Below the pieces are notes generated by a model. The model saw nothing but the letters and a program-made list of their open reading frames with translations, was not told the origin of the DNA and did not search any database. From Chromobotia macracanthus (lineage: Eukaryota; Chordata; Actinopteri; Cypriniformes; Botiidae): a DNA stretch of 64,000 nt. This document shows, piece by piece, positions 41,501-49,609 of this stretch. The DNA lies in contig JAZGTH010000001.1 of NCBI GenBank assembly GCA_036877525.1, forward strand, positions 10,300,001 through 10,364,000, written 5' to 3'. The position numbers and the translations under genes are program-made. Every line of letters starts with the position of its first letter. The stretch's first letter is position 1.

Positions 41501-41757
41501 AATCCACTAACCCCATTAGCTGCCGCAATTTGGATGATCAGCTGAATAGCGTCTTTCATGAAGAATCGTCCATCTCCTCCCACTACCAGAATGCCCTCTT
41601 GCCTCTGAGCGGGGTCAGTGGTGGAAATGATACTCTGGATGAAATTTTCCGCATAATGCTGACTCTGCTGGAATACAGTCACCCTCTTTCTTAAACCGCT
41701 GGTTCCGGGCTTTTGATCGGTGTACGGTTTGGTCTTGATCACTGTAATTTTCACCAT
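35506..41757 (-). CDS. pgm1: Phosphoglucomutase 1, complete 11-exon gene
   Basis: Interconverts glucose-1-phosphate and glucose-6-phosphate in the cytosol, linking glycogen, glycolysis and UDP-sugar supply. Coding exons (high to low): 41757-41512, 40585-40423, 40262-40119, 40016-39891, 39676-39486, 39189-39035, 38697-38582, 37722-37587, 37234-37051, 36221-36087, 35595-35506. All junctions are GT-AG and in phase, giving 1686 nt, 561 residues, one fewer than human PGM1 (a missing residue near 160 in exon 3). Key motifs: TASHNPGG with the phospho-accepting Ser117 (exon 2); metal-binding DGDGDRN formed across the exon 5/6 junction, about residue 287; sugar-binding GEESFGTG (exons 7-8); phosphate-binding RLSGTGSAGAT (exon 10); C-terminus TAPTVIT-like (SAPTVIT). 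No stop or frameshift was seen, so the gene looks functional. Start chosen at the conserved MVKI. Introns hold SINE and MITE copies. Confidence 0.98.
36705..36810 (+). repeat. Fragment of the cyprinid foldback ('gttcaccc') element in a pgm1 intron
   Basis: A degenerate match to the right half of the same family seen at 3431-3880: 'ttttgtgttccccacaagaaagacagccatat'-like order of words ending 'atgagtgagtgggtaaa'. It lies in pgm1 intron 9 and has no coding role. Boundaries are approximate. Confidence 0.45.
37380..37455. repeat. Fragment of a 'tctcaactccggttctgg' dispersed fish repeat
   Basis: The words 'tctcaactccggttctgg', 'acccacagtactgcaaat' and 'tttgtatgtct' are those of a common cypriniform MITE-type repeat. 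It lies in pgm1 intron 8. Only one arm is visible. Confidence 0.4.
37942..38470. mobile_element. MITE-like DNA element in pgm1 intron 7
   Basis: About 530 bases bounded by inverted ends: the left end contains aaaagtttggaagcactt and the reverse complement of the right end contains aaaagtttgaaaacactt (18 bases, 2 mismatches), followed outward by ccagtactgta on the right. The interior is AT-rich and non-coding. It resembles Tc1/mariner-type non-autonomous elements of fish; family assignment is from memory of the terminal words. Confidence 0.7.
38925..38990 (-). repeat. SINE tail fragment in pgm1 intron 6
   Basis: The minus strand matches, with changes, the conserved 3' tail (gcttt-gataa-agc-tctgc-taaat) of the SINE described at 12439-12595. 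It is a short 5'-truncated copy in the same sense as pgm1. Confidence 0.5.
39331..39470 (-). mobile_element. tRNA-derived SINE copy in pgm1 intron 5, same sense as the gene
   Basis: Read on the minus strand, the tail (tgccaaatgcataattgtaa) and a degenerate B-box-like head region are both visible, so this is a nearly full-length but old copy. Its head ends within about 20 bases of the exon 5 splice donor at 39486/39485. Boundaries are approximate. Confidence 0.6.
39695..39765 (-). repeat. SINE tail fragment beside pgm1 exon 5
   Basis: The plus strand reads tttggcagacgcttttatcc, the reverse complement of the SINE/LINE tail. The fragment lies in pgm1 intron 4, just upstream of exon 5 (39676). 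Confidence 0.65.
40930..41165. promoter_or_regulatory. CpG-rich intronic block of pgm1 with CRE and palindrome
   Basis: Within intron 1, a GC-richer stretch carries a perfect 7-base palindrome acgtgac/gtcacgt with a 4-base spacer (40942-40959), a full CRE tgacgtca (41093-41100) next to gggcgtgg, and further CpGs. No exon is recognised. It could be an internal or alternative promoter or an enhancer; human PGM1 uses alternative first exons, but I do not see the alternative exon here. Confidence 0.35.
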
Positions 41758-43735
41758 GTTGCAGCAGCGGTGTATTTCTGTCACTATCCGGGTGTTCAGG
41801 GGGATGTGTGTTCACACGTAAGCCTCTCTGCTAACACATCGACCTTTCACTGCTCAAGCACGCCCTCATTTAAAGGGACAGGAGCCACTAAATAAACGTC
41901 ACCGCTCCTTTCTTAAGTGGATGGGGACTTGATGGAAATTGTTGCTGTCAAACGCGAAAGCGCTATAAAAGTTCTCTAAACCGCATGAAACTAACTTTTA
42001 AAGCATTTCATTTAGAATAGCGCCGACACACAGCAACAAAAAAGTAATGATATTAATAAAAAATAGGATTCTTCCGCCACGCAATGTAGTTCTAGAAACA
42101 ATAACACAGTCGCAGTAGCGCAGTAACACAGTAATGAAGTCACAGGTGCATGTTTCATGGATCGGAACTATCCGTTTTATTATATAAAGCATGTCCTAAA
42201 TTCATCAGGTAGAAGACGATATGAAACCCTATCCTATTATTTATTTATTAAGCACTTGATTTATCAGGCATAAGTCAGAGCACATTTAAAATATGGATCC
42301 CAATCAGAAGCATTACATAAGATATTTTGAGTATACTAGCACCGATTATTTTTAAATCTGAATGAGCACCTAACAGTTCTGTTGAGTGAAAAATACGAAT
42401 CCTTCCTAGTCAGAGCTATGTTTGTCTATTGCGTCAAGTTTCACCCAGGCTTTGTTTAAAAGAGAACAAAGTTTGCCATGATGCAAGGATTGCATGTTAT
42501 CATGATGTTGCAGTCTGCTTTCAAAAATATAGGTTAAAAGCCAAACTGAGGCAGCTTTAATATCCCAGATGCAAGAGAAAATGGTGTGTGCATCAGATGT
42601 AAAGTTATTCAAAAGAACATCTCCTAACTCCAACCTATACCATATATACATCTTACTTATACATCTTGAAAACAAAGCTCAAAGAAATGTAAACCTGCTT
42701 AAGTTGGTGTGGAAGAGAAAAGCAATGCAGTGTAAATACTCCTCACATGTCATGTGACCTTTAGTGTCTTGTTCTACAGTTACAGTAGTGAAAGTCAAAG
42801 GGCAAAATAATTGACCAAAAGATATAAATAGACTCTCAAACCTGCATGTGGTGCTAAAGGCCAAGGGCGAACAGAACTGGACTATGCCCACAAGCCCAAT
42901 ACCCAGCAAGTGCTGTACAGTATATAGGTGTATTTCAATTGTTTATGTTTCATAGCAACAATTTTAAGAAACCTGAACAGATATGACATAAAATTGCTCC
43001 AATATGTTACATAAGAGGTGTCAAACTCTTCTACTGGAGGACCGGGCCACATTCCTGCTTTAGTTAAAATGCTAACTATCTAATCAAAGTCAGTGAAAAT
43101 AAGAAAATAATGAAAATTAAAAGGTAATAATTGAAAATTACAGGTAGATGTGTTGAAGCATGGCTGCAATTAAACTCTGAACTGGGACTGGAGCCCTCAA
43201 GGTATTTGACACCCCTGCACAAGAGTTATAAAAAATGGGCAGCCGGGTTTGTTACTTTAACTAGTCACCAATTTTGAAGGTAAGAAAAAGTGCAAATACA
43301 ACATAATTTTCAAAAATCAGAATAAAGAAATTAAATAATGTAACAACACAAACATGAAACACTATGAATGCACAGTATGAAGACTTCAAATAATTACTTG
43401 ATGTACATAGAAACAGTTTGTATCACAAAGGCACAGAAACACACATAATATGTTTCACATAGTACTTTAAGTAAACGTACAATTTGTGAAAACAATACAA
43501 AATCCTTTTTACATTACCTAATAAAGCTTTCAATAAACTTGCACATTAATCACCCCTTTTTACATGCACAATACATTATTTGTGATTTCATATGAAAGAA
43601 ATGCTAAAGTGAGTATTTACAAGTTTGATGCTTTCAACAGAGTTGTATATCCACTCCTGTTGAGTGTTTACAGCCATGACATGCTGATTCACTTGCACAG
43701 AAAACAAATTAGAAGATATTAAAGTGAAAAGAAAT
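41758..43735. other. pgm1 promoter side and intergenic sequence
   Basis: The first few hundred bases upstream of the pgm1 ATG (to about 42130) are moderately CpG-rich and should contain its 5' UTR and promoter. The rest is AT-rich with a foldback repeat at 43015-43216. No other gene was recognised on either strand. Confidence 0.55.
43015..43216. mobile_element. Foldback MITE with 'aggtgtcaaactc' ends
   Basis: About 200 bases starting aggtgtcaaactc and ending tatttgacacccct, so the ends are inverted copies. Further inside, 'ctggaggaccgggcc' on the left pairs imperfectly with 'gggactggagccctc' on the right. This is a dispersed foldback repeat common in cypriniform fish. No coding capacity. Confidence 0.7.
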
Positions 43736-43835
43736 TTACGAATGACATTAGTTCATCAAGACATGTGAAGCACACCTCTTTACATAAAAATTATCTCATG
43801 TTTCCTTATTTTGGGAATAAAATGTAAATGTCTCA

Positions 43836-43917
43836 CCATTTTGCTCCTAGTGGGAAACACATAGTTCCTGCTATTGCTCTGCTTATTATTAATGGGCACT
43901 GTCACCTTCTGATTGGA
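43836..43917 (-). pseudogene. efcab7 last-exon remnant
   Basis: After a good acceptor (TGTGCCACAG) the frame reads SNQKVTVPINNKQS, matching the human C-terminal KVIIHINNELS region. Similarity fades after about 27 codons; a weak trace of the final conserved segment (VC...LDE) may lie near 43770. The exons between this and 44678 were not found. Confidence 0.55.
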
Positions 43918-44677
43918 CTGTGGCACAGAGAGGAACAGATACATGGAAAACCAGGAAAGAAATACAAGGGAATATCAGGAAAAACAAAACATAGCTGTAA
44001 TATGTGTATTCATTGATCAAAAACAAGAAAACTGAACAAAATATAATAGAGTACTGTATAAGACACCTATTTTGCTTCTAGGATGTTATAATTACAGTTA
44101 CATTATATTCCATAATTAATTAATTAAATAAAACTGTGGTATGTGGATGTTTCTGGACAGATCAAGTGCTCTTTCTTTTGAACCTGTCCTTCAGTTGAGA
44201 TCTATCTAATGGCTGCTCAGACCATTGAAATTCTACTCATGACCAGAGTTCTTTTATATAAAGCTTTCCAAACAACTGGCGATTTAGTTACTTTGTAGTA
44301 CACTTGGTGAATGTTAAGTACAAGACATAAGAGGTTTACAGACATTTTAAAGCTGTTGTTTTGTTTTTTAATACTGAGAGATGGATGACATTTGTTAATT
44401 TTGTTAACACAAAAATTCCACACTGCTAATCAAATATCCTTTAAATAAATAAACAAGATAAACAATAAACAATCAATAAACAATGATTCAGACAAAGATG
44501 AAAAAGATCAAACTCTGGTATGGGTAATCAATGAACTGAAGAGCTATTGTCATTCACTGTGCTTACAGGAGTCACTTAAGAAAAAAACTAAAATATAAAT
44601 GTATGTAAACAAATATTTTTTTCTACCTTAGTAGCATTTGTAGTAACTGACAGAAGGAATATTAGATCCTTACTGAC

Positions 44678-44755
44678 CTCCTTATTTCCGAGTTTGGTCT
44701 CATTACCCGTCACCATAGAGAGCTGTGTCCACACACATCCAAGGGGATAGCTTCT
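44678..44755 (-). pseudogene. efcab7 exon with deletion and stop
   Basis: Joined in phase to the previous exon it reads EKLSPWMCVDTALY (human GKPSPWLSVDTALY), then GDG and stop (TAA 44703-44705). Further on, in another frame, TKLGNKEV resembles the human TELRNREV, so roughly ten codons are missing and the frame has shifted. Confidence 0.78.
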
Positions 44756-44862
44756 CTATGGCACACACAATTAACAATACATAATTATATAAAATATCTG
44801 CTTATTCAGGTATTTAAATGACACAATGTATAGAGTTTGTATATTTGTTTTAAATCAATTAC

Positions 44863-45003
44863 CAGGAATCTGGCTGAGGTTGAGGGGCTGTATGGCCAGG
44901 CAGACACTGGTTGTCTCCGGGATATGTAAGCAATACTGGAGGGAAACAATCGTTCCATCTTCCTCCAAATGAAAACAGCTTTCATGAATGTATGATGCCA
45001 CAC
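44863..45003 (-). pseudogene. efcab7 exon, intact (LEEDG...PLNLSQ)
   Basis: 141 bases with acceptor TTTTTTCACCAG and donor GTAATT. It reads ESCFHLEEDGTIVSLQY and LAIQPLNLSQIPG, strongly matching human EFCAB7 (GCFFLEEDGEIISHQY, KPLNLSQVEG). No lesion inside. Confidence 0.87.
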
Positions 45004-47885
45004 CTGGTGAAAAAAGTGGAATATGTAGCAGGTATTGTAACAGAATATGTATTATACGCTCCTTTAAAATGCTAAAAAAATGGTCGTAGAACATAAACAT
45101 GAACAACCGTGTTATCATAATTGCATCCAGAAATTTTGTTTTCCAAAAATGTTTTCCAAAAAAAACATTTTTAAGTGCGGCAGAAATGAGTGAAGCGGAA
45201 GATAACGTATGCAACCACGGGGTGGCGCTATTGTAAAAGCTTTGCAACAGCAAAGCGTTCTAACATGAGTGGAACCCTAATATGTAAAGATATTAAATCA
45301 AAATATATATAGTATAACATGTGTATCAAGGCTAAAGTTTCAATATAGAGTTTCAATATAATTCATATTAAACACACTATTAATGTAAATACAAAAGAAG
45401 GCCTGAAGAAATCCATAAATTCTTGTCTAAACCAAGTCTTTTTGTTCTTTTAACTGCTGTTGTTTGGGTCCAGCTAAAATGTTACAGCAAATATACTCTC
45501 AATCATCAAGTAATCAAAAAATCTGAGTCAAACAGCCTCTTTTCAGACCCAACAGAGAGTAGTTTTCCGAAATAAACCTTGTCCTGAGGTGCCACAGAGA
45601 CCTTTTAATGTTTAGAATTGGTTTATGCTTCTTTTCTGAGTGCTAAAAACATGCTCCCGAAATGACACTTTCTCAACAAAAGCAATTTCCTCCCAGAATT
45701 TATGCCTGGTTGTGAAACGTGTTAAGGATCAAATCATAACACTTGGGTGGTTTGTCCACCCCGAATCAAAATGAAGAAAAGCGCCCAAGGCAAGTGTCTA
45801 CTTTAAAAGGCCCTGATGTAGTGTCCCAAGGAGATGGGTCACTCGGCTGGACTAATACACTGCCCTGTCACCTTCTAGAAACCTCTGTAATTTAAAGTCC
45901 CTCACACATACCGCGAGTCCCCATAAAAACACACAGCCCGACCCTTTCCAATCCCTGCACCCAATTATCAAGCTCCTAGCTCAGGTAATACAGCACGTTG
46001 GAACTGAGACGATAGAACTTTCTTCACCCAAGAGCATGTCTTTTTTTTCCATTCTCTTTGCTTTGACGAGTTTGGTCATTATTTTTCTGTGGAAAAGCAA
46101 ACCAGCTGAGGTTAAAGTCAAAAAGAGTGCAAACAAAGGGAAGGAGATCAATAGTGGTGCTCCGCTCATATCGACCAGGTGATAATTTGCTACCAAAAGG
46201 CTTCGATACAACAAAAACACAGCAAATGTATAGCTGCCCATGAGGCACCTGAGTTTGGACAAAGTTTAGACTGTGGGCAAAATAGAAATTCCTTGCTAAG
46301 AAGCAGCGGTTTTATGTATTTATTTATTTTGCTTCTGAATGTTTTTGCTTCCAAATTATTATGATTATTACTTATCCTTTATGAAAGTTACAGGCCGTCA
46401 GAGGCAATGTGATAAAACAATTTTACAACAGTTAAGGGATGTTCTTTATACATGTATAAACTAGCAATGATAAAAGACTCAGATGTACAATAAACAGTTA
46501 CATATATTATTAACAATTATCGAAGAAAACAATTGTTCTGCCAAGTAATATAGTTTACTGTTTTAACATGTATGCTGTTTACAGACAAGCATATACACAT
46601 ATACTCGTAACAATAAGATTTGTTTTGGTGCTGCTTAGCGCAGAAATTACACACTGCACCTTTAAGGAAAGTATCCTTGGGGAAGCTTTTTGTCTTTTAT
46701 TTGTAGGATAATATAGGGTAGACAGGAAAGTGAGGGACAGAGAGGGAATTTGATCAGGGCATGACAGACCAGACTTGAACCTAAGTCCCAATATGCCTTG
46801 TGTTACATACATCACCATGGCTCTGATTAAGTGTAGGTATGCAATACAATGTTTGTTGTTGAGTTGATCTTTTATTGAATTTGTACTGAATTCTCACCAG
46901 TCCTGCACTTACTCATAATAACGACAACTGTGATAACCTTAATCAAAAGGTTTTAAAATCTCCACCCCACACACAAACCTTCTATTGAGTTCACATTATG
47001 ATGTATGGCACAAATCCAAATGAGTCCATTTGTCATCACACATGAAGTCAGATCAATAGCTAAACCATTATTTACTATCTAATAGCCTGCAGTGTGAAGA
47101 ATGAAAACAGAATTGTGTGTATTTGTTTTTGTGTGTATGTACGTAAGTGCGCAGGTGTCTGCACAGGTGTTAAATTTAAACCTTAACTTGAGATTTTTCC
47201 AACTACACCAAACTCCAAATTATCTCACTTATTGTCTTTGTTTACTAGGCTATTACTATTACTTCCTGATAAGGCTTACAGAGCCTTATCAGGACAAAGG
47301 AGTGTGTGTTATGTTGAAATGAAAACATTAATTTTTTATTAAAACGTTCTGAACCCGATACAAATCCAATGTAGCACATGAAACTAATCTGAACAGTTTT
47401 TGTAAAAAAAAGAACTGAAAAACTAACCAGAACAGTTTTTGTTTGTCAGGCTTATGTCAGGTAAAAGATCTCTAGCATTCGTGTACAGGTTAGAGATGGC
47501 TGAAAGTTCATATATGAGTTTATATATGGGAGGGGTAGTTAACATAAAATACTTAATAACATGAAATACTTAATTTGCAATACACAGATAAAATACAAAA
47601 TAACATGAAATACAAAATAACATGTAACAATGAGATAACATTTTATACTTCATCTACAGCTATTTAAATAGCTTTAATGATTCTACTTACAATTTTTAAT
47701 AAAAAGCAGATAAAGTTATTTTAAATTGTAAAAAGAAACCTTGGATGCTAGGGTTGAATGTTGGGTTGTGAGCAGTTATACCACGTTTCTCTTAGACATT
47801 TAAATAAATTTTAACCTAAAATCTCATTGTCAATTTCAATGGGTATGTTATGTATTTCTTCCTCAATTTAGACCCTCTAGCATAC
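45004..47885 (-). other. efcab7 relic interior, linker exons not found
   Basis: Human EFCAB7 has a linker of roughly 75 residues between the two flanking exons; I find no match on the minus strand here. One open frame at 46235-45981 encodes a hydrophobic peptide with a basic tail, but resembles no family I know. A degenerate tandem repeat lies at 47541-47629. Confidence 0.5.
47541..47629 (+). repeat. Degenerate short tandem repeat (aacatgaaatac unit)
   Basis: Repeated words 'taacatgaaatac', 'ataacatgaaatacaaa' and 'aaataacatgtaac' recur in about 17-base steps. AT-rich and non-coding. Confidence 0.6.
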
Positions 47886-48021
47886 CTTCTCTCTGTGTGG
47901 TGTCCAGCTGGTTGCAGAAGTTCTGCCTCTTCAGTTAAGCATCAGCTTCAAGCTTCTCCAGTGCTGCAGACTGACACTGCTCTGCTGTGGACCCGAGAAT
48001 CATACACAACCGAACATCAGC
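47886..48021 (-). pseudogene. efcab7 exon with in-frame TAA
   Basis: 136 bases with good splice sites. The frame reads STAEQCQSAALEKLEADA, stop, LKRQNFCNQL; human has a lysine where the TAA (47935-47937) stands. A single A-to-T change of AAA/AAG to TAA would suffice. The rest of the exon is in frame. Confidence 0.85.
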
Positions 48022-48090
48022 CTGGCTTACAAAACAAACTACACTTCTTGTAGAAAAAGTGTATTTCTGCACCAAGATTGGAGAACTTAC

Positions 48091-48173
48091 CTATGCATAG
48101 TCTAACATTCATCTTTGTTAACATCTGCTAAGGAAAAGATTTCATTCACTTTCTTCAAGGTGACTTTTTTTCT
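48091..48173 (-). pseudogene. efcab7 second EF-hand exon, frameshifted
   Basis: The frame KKVNEIFSLADVNKD matches the human EEVNAIINLADVNAD segment. It then reads EC and TAG (48102-48104), where a one-base loss relative to the expected GKxDY codons explains the stop. The segment before it is also shortened: the entry phase from the previous exon does not fit the conserved frame. Confidence 0.82.
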
Positions 48174-48289
48174 CTAGTCTGAAATAAGCAAATCACAATG
48201 CGAAACAATTGTTAAAACAGCAGCTCACGTTTGATGAGGGAATTTAACAGATTAAACACCTAGTGAAGTGAGGATTTTGCTGAGCTCAC

Positions 48290-48380
48290 CGTCCAAGATG
48301 TATCCATCACAATGTACATCAAATTTCTTAAAAATTCTCAGAAGCTGGTCTGGTTCTGTAGGTTTTTCTTGCTTCAGTAT
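48290..48380 (-). pseudogene. efcab7 exon with first EF-hand loop, intact
   Basis: 91 bases with good acceptor (TTTTGTTAG) and donor (GTGAGC), reading QEKPTEPDQLL and FDVHCDGYILDG. This matches the human EFCAB7 exon that starts the first EF-hand (EKPTS..., LDVNDDGCIL). No lesion within this exon. Confidence 0.85.
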
Positions 48381-48602
48381 CTAACAAAAGTGAGGGCCAG
48401 TATTCATGTAAAGCCTTGTGAAATGACTTTCTGCCTGCTTGCTGAAGAACTGAGAACAGGCAGCTGAGAGACTGGCAATAATTATATACACTGACAAACA
48501 ACCCTAGACAATTTGTAATAATATTTTATAATAAAAATGATCATTTTGAATACAATTAAAAATAACAATTATCATTATTATTCTATACGATGCTAAAAAG
48601 AT

Positions 48603-48660
48603 CACCAGTTACTATGTATTTAAATACTTGTTTTAATGATCATTATGAAGGTAACTGGTG
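48603..48660. repeat. 58-base hairpin with perfect 10-base arms
   Basis: caccagttac (48603-48612) and gtaactggtg (48651-48660) are perfect inverted copies around an AT-rich loop that is itself partly self-complementary. It lies where the truncated efcab7 N-terminal exon loses homology. Confidence 0.6.
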
Positions 48661-48681
48661 GAACGGGAATGGATGATGGGA

Positions 48682-48784
48682 CAGCTGATCTTTTAAAGTC
48701 AAATTTACCAAACTGGACCTAAATACATACCGATACGCAGCCCAGTGCATGTCATATAAAAACATTATGGGCACAAGCCGGACA
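48682..48784 (-). pseudogene. efcab7 N-terminal exon remnant, truncated
   Basis: After an acceptor (TTCTGTTAG) the frame reads AAYRYVFRSSLVN and KDQL, closely matching the N-terminal region of human EFCAB7 (AAYLTVFKSSLEN, KDQL). After KDQL homology ends abruptly; the frame reaches stop codons soon after, at the edge of a 58-base hairpin (48603-48660). Confidence 0.8.
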
Positions 48785-49528
48785 CTAACAGAATGATCAG
48801 TGTATATTGTTCATCTCTGTCGTGAGCTGGAGAGGTGCTGTTGTGTTTTATGGTTGGTGAGGTTGCTCACTTTCTTGCCATGATTGCCATGATTGCCTCG
48901 GTAAACAAACGCTAGTCAACGGTGCGCAGTTGAAATGAAACAACGGGAAACAACTTCATTAAATACAACGGCTCTATTACAATATTTAGTTTAACTTTTA
49001 CATCATTTTCTATTAACCTTTCTAGAATGTAATTATATAATTTATATAATTTATTATTATATAACTCTTATATAATTCAACAGTATGCAAAAGTAGAGTG
49101 ACTGACACGTGTTTCCAGGGGAAGTAAATTACCGCCGCACCGCGTGTAACTACAAATTAACACGGCAGTTTGTTTGTAATCGCACAACTGGAAAAAAACA
49201 TTTACAATGCCATAAGTTTATCTGTTTATTTAGCCTACGTGTTTAATTTGTTTAAACTTCACGGTGGTGAGTGGAAAACGTGAGTTCTCTTAAACTTTGA
49301 CTTCTCAGAAATGTCTTCTTGATGTGGTTTAGTGTTATGTCCACTTCAGCTGTTTTTGAAGCCAACAACAGAACCATGGTTGTTAATTGACGTGTTATGA
49401 AAGTTTGGTTAACAGCTATATAAAATATAGGGTTATAGTACAACTATATAAAGAACCCTATACCCGAAATGATCAGCATTTGATTTAATTATTCTGATTA
49501 TTGTGAATCTGTTCCTGTCAATCTCAAG
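48785..49528. promoter_or_regulatory. Probable relic bidirectional promoter region of efcab7/itgb3bp
   Basis: In vertebrates efcab7 and itgb3bp start head to head. This stretch lies between the efcab7 N-terminal remnant (minus) and the possible itgb3bp exon (plus) and has two CpG-containing patches (48890-48945 and 49115-49185) in otherwise AT-rich DNA. A minus-strand ATG near 48889 is followed within a few codons by a GTGAGC donor-like word and could be the old efcab7 first exon. Inferred from position. Confidence 0.35.
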
Positions 49529-49609
49529 CCCAGCCATGAGGCATGCACCAAACAAATTATTCCCCTGTGACTGGAACTCGGTTGCTGAGTCCTACCACTG
49601 AATCTGCAG
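49529..49609 (+). pseudogene. itgb3bp: Possible itgb3bp (CENP-R) exon relic
   Basis: Following an acceptor-like tract (cctgtcaatctcaag) the plus strand reads NYSPVTGTRLLSPTTES, resembling the human CENP-R motif TYSPTTGTCQMS. CENP-R is a coiled-coil member of the kinetochore CENP-A-associated network. Strand and place, head to head with efcab7 and before alg6, are those expected for itgb3bp. In the matching frame a TGA lies just upstream (49537-49539), and I could not find the coiled-coil exons downstream, so if the match is real the gene is broken. The similarity is short and could be chance. Confidence 0.38.

Larger units (their letters stand above)
43836..48784 (-). pseudogene. efcab7: efcab7 relic, disrupted and missing exons
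   Basis: EFCAB7 is an EF-hand protein that with IQCE anchors the EVC-EVC2 complex at the ciliary base for Hedgehog signalling (known for mammals). Recognisable minus-strand pieces in the expected order: 48784-48682, 48380-48290, 48173-48091, 48021-47886, 45003-44863, 44755-44678 and 43917-43836. Several keep proper acceptors and donors, and two look intact. The gene cannot make the normal protein: exon 48784-48682 is truncated after KDQL; the 48173-48091 piece has a shifted frame and a TAG at 48102-48104; the 48021-47886 piece has an in-frame TAA at 47935-47937; the 44755-44678 piece has a deletion and TAA at 44703-44705. The exons for the linker and nearly all of the C-terminal half, including the third EF-hand, are not found. 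Position and strand between itgb3bp and pgm1 match vertebrate synteny. Confidence 0.87.

Noticed and set aside
45981..46262. 93-codon minus-strand frame with two hydrophobic stretches
   Set aside because: Its start codon is TTG (first ATG at 46235), no homologue is recognised, and it lies within the efcab7 relic where unrelated linker exons were expected but not matched.
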